From contig CM066919.1 in NCBI GenBank assembly GCA_033964015.1, forward strand, positions 26,618,204 to 26,682,203: a DNA stretch of 64,000 nt, read 5' to 3'. The stretch's first letter is position 1; each line of letters opens with the position of its first letter. The translations under genes and the position numbers were made by a program. Source of the stretch: Scolanthus callimorphus. Taxonomy: Eukaryota > Cnidaria > Anthozoa > Actiniaria > Edwardsiidae. Shown piece after piece: positions 60,163 to 64,000 of the stretch. The notes beneath the pieces are model-generated. The model saw only the letters and a list, made by a program, of their open reading frames with translations, had not been told where the DNA came from and ran no database searches.

Positions 60163-63100
60163 ATGGACTCTGTTTGCTTGACTGTACTAGTTCTGTGGCT
60201 CCTGTTCGGACTGATGGGGTCCGCTAATATTTCACTGCACATTGGAGGGTTTATAGAGCTAAACACTACCTTCGGGGGCTGGAATTCTGCGGGAGTGTAT
60301 CCAGCGATCGAGCTTGCCATGAAGCATGTTAATAATCGACAAGACATACTGAAGGGGTTTGAGCTGGAACTTCATATGAAGGATTCAAAGGTAAAGAAAT
60401 ACGTCGACCTTTGCCGCGTCGAATCTAATTCAGTCGATTGGTTTTCTCCATTTTACAAGCAAAGGAAAGATAAACATTACGGAAAACGAATTTACATTCC
60501 ATTACGTTCTGCTATGGTTAATCTAGTTTTAAGTTTGCACTAGACAAAGTGTCCTCTAAGCTACAAATGTAATTTTAGTTAGAGTTAATTACCGAGATTC
60601 GAGGCAATAACCCCAATACATCCCAAGGCCCGTAGGCCCGAGGGATGTATTGGGGTTATTGCCGAGAATCGAGGTAATTAACGGACTTAGTTTACAGTTG
60701 ACAAGGTTTTCAGAAAACAGGGACAAATGAAATGCATTCTTCTCATTGAATTTAACAGTTTTGAAAAGGAGTACAGTTTACAATTGAAAAAGATAGCGGA
60801 TTCAATAGGAACTATTGTTAGTTATTTAGCTGCTTTCATAGAAGTGGGTTCCCCAGAGAAACTCATTGCATTAATTTTTACCATGCACAATAAAGTTGTG
60901 ATGCTGAAGAAAATGAATGACAACTTTTATTCAACTATGATTGACAAAGGTTTCCAAACACGAATTACGTCTTTTGTTTTCGTACAACAGCCAGTCCAAT
61001 CAATCAAGCGGCCTTTTGTAAAAGCGCAACTCATTAAAGCGCTGTTATTTGGTCGGTACGTAGCTGCGTAAAGCTCCTCTCTGGTTGGATAATACAACAA
61101 TACCCTATACCACAACACAAAGAACGAGGAGAATAGACTACAGACAAAAGAACTCCTTTGTAGAACGAAAATAATAGAGACAAAGCAACTACGTCCTTAC
61201 TGGTTATTTTCATTTGTACCACGCCCTGACAGCTTACAGCTTCTACAGCTCAATTTGCATAACGTTCTGTCTAGCAAAACGGATGGAACTGATTCAAGAT
61301 GGAGAAACTGAAGGCAAGTTTCAGGTATTTTGCGCTCGTTGGTTGCTCTCTACGATTAGATATGCAATTAACTTGGGCATGATTTTATCTGTATTTTCAG
61401 GTTTACGTCTTAAACACACTCTATGGGCAATGAGACCAAGCAAGTAGACTGGACAAAACGCTTCTCAATATGGTTCAAGTGAAGGCGTTCTCGAAATCTT
61501 GTTTTGTGGCGTTCAACGGGATTCGCATAAAGGATAATCAGAAGCAATATTGGTTATAGACAGACAGTCAGCATAGATGCATAAACTGAGATTATTGGAT
61601 GTTTTTTTTTCTCGGGGTAAGTGTATGGATTTGAATTCACTAGTTAAATGTTTGGGTTGATAATTGAATTAGTCATTGTGAAAGGGGGCAACTGTCATGG
61701 TCTATCATGATTTGGTCTAACTTGGGGTCATTTTAAGTAGCTTAAATGCAGTCAAACTCCCTACAAATCAACAAAATAATGGTCTACGTTTATACCTAAC
61801 CTTTCAGCTGCTAGATCAATACAAATTTGGAGTATTTTCGTGTATAATCGAGCGGATGGAATTGGATTGCTAATTGGCATTTTTGATTTTTCGAACAGGC
61901 TGAACAAGTTTCTTTTTCTTTTTAAGACTAATTTGAAACAGAATATAGGTTCGGAGTGTTTTCTGTAGAACACTTGTCTTATTTAAAATTTTGATGAAAC
62001 AACGTGACAGTGCCCCTTGAAGTCTTGGTAAAAATGGCTTATTGTGTGGTTCCAGAAATTATCCATAGGAAGGATAATAGGAAGGGATATTTTCCATATA
62101 ATACTGTATTTTTCTTCGGGAATTCAGAGAGGTGGGGGTCACTTTTCAACACTCTTCCGGGGGGGGGGGATTTTCTGGAACCACACATTATTGATTTACA
62201 GGTAAGTATATGGCTTATTATGGATTCATAGGTAATAACTAGATATTTACCTATTAATCCATAATGAGCCATATACTTACCTATTAATCCATAATGAGCA
62301 ATATATTTACCTAGAAATTCAATTCAATTCTATTGATCACCCCAACCTTTCCCTGGAGAATTCAAATCCCTCCCCGACTTTTAGTTTGTTGAGAGCCATT
62401 ATCCGAGTTAATTCCCTACGAATAACATGGAACCGCGTCAACTGTAAACTAATAACAATTAGATTCGAAACAGGCCCTTAGGCTCACTTTCTATGATCAA
62501 GGGTTACATTTCGGAGCTACTGTTTAAAAAAATTGTTTTAACTTGTACTTTTGCTTTATTTGCTGTTCTGTGTTGTTGGTATGTCTATTTTTGCAGAAAA
62601 ACTAGGTGACGTACATCAACAGGGGAAGTAAATCATGAATATAATTACAGTTAGAGGTGGAAATTTATTTTAACGCCGCGTGAAAATTGCTTTGCCTTGA
62701 TACATTTTGTACTGAGGCGTGCTGTGCTATGCCAGCCGGCCGGCGCCCTCTTGTCTGTTGCGTTGCTGCTGTGCTGTGCTATGCTATGCCAGCCGCCGGC
62801 GCCCTCTTGTCTGTTGCGTTGTATTGTGTTGCGTTGTGTTTTTGTTGTATTGTGTTTTGTTGTTTTGCATTGTGCTCTGTTCTGTTCTTCTTTTCTGTTG
62901 CGTTGTGCTTAGTTTGGTTTGTACGTTGCTATGCTGTGCTGACGTTTCATCACCCAATATTACTGTGTTGAGTTCTTTTGCGTCGTTTTATGTTGTTTAG
63001 TCTCCTTCTGTACGCGTGCAGACTCTAAGATTGCCTTACATCAAATATGTGCTTTCTTTACCACAAAATTCACGTCTGAGCCGTGGCATTTGTCAGGCAT

Positions 63101-63543
63101 TCAACATATCAACTATCCACTGACCATGTGTATTGTTATGCAGTGTTCAGATGCATACGCCATCAAGACGTTAATGGAACACCTGACATCCAACCATACC
63201 ATGATCATGTTGTTGGGTCCCGGATGTTCCATTACCGCTGAACCAATCGCTAGTGCCGCACCATTCTGGAACTTAGTACAGGTACGTCACTTGACAAATA
63301 TGGCGAGTCAAGAATTTCAGCTCATTTGCAATAAGATGGACACATATTTCACAATTCTGTCACGACTTGTTAGGTTTCCTACAGTGCGGTACGCCAAGGC
63401 TATCAGACAAGTCCCGTTACCCCTTGTTTTACCGTGTTAACGCACCGAGACTGTTACTAACCTAGCAATGGTCGCACTTTTAAAGCGGTACAAATGGACC
63501 AGGATCGCCATAGTCAAGGAGGATGTAGCGGGTCTTTAATGAC
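60163..63543 (+). CDS. GABA-B-like class C GPCR, 5' part (N-terminal ligand-binding lobe)
   Basis: Start of a plasma-membrane class C receptor; the Venus-flytrap ectodomain binds a small ligand. Exons seen: 60163-60390 (signal peptide, then ISLHIGGFIELNTTFGGW, AGVYPAIELAMKHVNNR and LHMKDSK), 63144-63281 (CSDAYAIK, LGPGCSITAEPIASAA, FWNLVQ) and 63385-63543 (GTPRLSDKSRYPLFYRV, TNLAMVALLKRYKW). The DSK|C junction, PGCS and WNL..LSDKSRYP blocks match GABA-B-type receptors. The third exon needs one added base near 63,447, and possibly another near 63,531, to stay open to the donor at 63,544; otherwise it is broken. The rest of the receptor, including its seven spans, lies beyond the window. Vertebrate-like GABA sensing cannot be assumed. 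Confidence 0.8.
60584..60682. repeat. Hairpin with 41-bp arms in the receptor's first intron
   Basis: The left arm (60,584-60,624) and right arm (60,642-60,682) both contain the complementary core 'gcaataaccccaatacatcc'. Two short triplets in each arm are flipped (gag versus ctc), giving about six mismatches. Loop 17 bp. Confidence 0.75.
62044..62187. mobile_element. Poly-G MITE of the 'CTGGAACCACACA' family, complete copy
   Basis: TGTGTGGTTCCAGAAA at the left and TTTTCTGGAACCACACA at the right are inverted copies; a G run of about 11 precedes the right end. ATT flanks both sides and is a possible 3-bp target duplication. In the receptor's first intron. Confidence 0.75.
62200..62313. repeat. 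Palindrome plus tandem copy
   Basis: 'aggtaagtatatggcttatt' is mirrored by 'aatgagccatatacttacct' (ending 62,283), and the right arm is repeated once more as 'attaatccataatgagcaat' up to 62,313. The whole could form two alternative hairpins. Confidence 0.65.
62724..62822. repeat. Tandem duplication, TGTTG-rich
   Basis: 'ccggcgccctcttgtctgtt' with its flank 'tgctatgccagcc' occurs twice, 56-58 bp apart, followed by a TTGTG-rich run up to about 62,940. Open frames here are artefacts of the repeat. Confidence 0.6.
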
Positions 63544-64000
63544 GTGAGTGATTTTCATCTATTTGGGCGAGGGTTCGCATTAAAGCTCAAACTAGTCTAG
63601 CTAGAGTGCTCATAACCGCAAAGGCAATAGCAACAGTTGCTTCAAGGAGTTCATAAAGGTTTTACGTCCCTGTGATTTCGCAGTATACAAGTATTGGGCG
63701 TTTCGCGTGACACTCGCTTGTCGCTTGCACCTCCATGCATGTTGAAGACACCTCATAGAAATCTACGGGATTGGTACTTATAGTTCTTATAACTTGTGCT
63801 GTGCTAGCATGCTGGCTTCAGTTTGTTAACCTTGTAGTATACGCTAGCGTTAGAGTGCGTTTGCTTTTCGCACCACCGTCTTAGTTTCACTTGTTGTCGT
63901 TTGGTTTAGCGTTTCATACCATAAAACACTCAGGATACTTAGGATTATTGCACTGAGTTTAGTGACGCCTGATGGCTGATTAAAATGCTGTGACTTGTAG
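63544..64000. other. Start of the next receptor intron
   Basis: Follows the donor GTGAGT at 63,544. No further receptor exon recognised before the window ends. Confidence 0.4.

Noticed and set aside
60727..61071. 114-codon plus-strand open frame with an ATG in the receptor's first intron
   Set aside because: No family similarity, no neighbouring exon and no conserved motif; AT-rich sequence yields frames of this length by chance.
62687..63000. Cysteine-rich open frames resembling a secreted peptide
   Set aside because: Caused by the TGTTG/TGCTG-rich repeat; all three plus frames are open and equally biased.
1..64000. CRISPR arrays, operons, Shine-Dalgarno sites, rRNA or tRNA genes
   Set aside because: The window is clearly eukaryotic with spliced genes; tandem repeats lack the spacer structure of CRISPR, and no convincing tRNA or rRNA sequence was found by eye.

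Overview
The window is animal nuclear DNA. Its genes are split by introns with canonical GT/AG sites, and the recognisable families (T-box, ERp29, OATP with a Kazal module, class C receptor) are metazoan. The density of short inverted-repeat elements, poly-G tracts and young retroelements would suit an anthozoan cnidarian (coral or sea anemone), but that placement is inference and cannot be proved from the sequence alone.

Layout, all four genes on the + strand: (1) 1-14.8 kb has no recognisable gene. It holds several inverted-repeat elements, including a 2.1 kb foldback with three repeat units per arm. (2) 14,841-24,588 is a seven-exon T-box transcription factor. (3) 26,230-34,497 is a full-length BEL/Pao LTR retrotransposon with identical 961-bp LTRs and a 5-bp target duplication, so it is very young. 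(4) 35,916-40,390 is ERp29 in four exons, an ER-lumen thioredoxin-fold protein ending KDEL. Its first intron is filled with inverted repeats and a LINE fragment. (5) 42,673-51,366 is an organic anion transporter (SLCO/OATP) in ten recognisable exons, with a minisatellite, a partly triplicated exon and a duplicated splice acceptor. (6) 51.4-60.1 kb is intergenic: a LINE 3' end and many small transposon-derived repeats. (7) 60,163 to the window end is the 5' part of a GABA-B-like class C receptor.

The genes do not form a pathway; they are ordinary, independently regulated neighbours. A cross-cutting observation is that otherwise intact coding exons carry repeated single-base losses at short base runs: one in the T-box gene, three in the OATP gene, one or two in the receptor and one at the gag/pol junction of the young retroelement. 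In each splice-constrained case in the T-box and OATP genes, one added base restores both protein similarity and exon phase. This points to consensus errors in the assembly rather than many independent pseudogenes. Exon boundaries were read by eye and not tested against transcripts.
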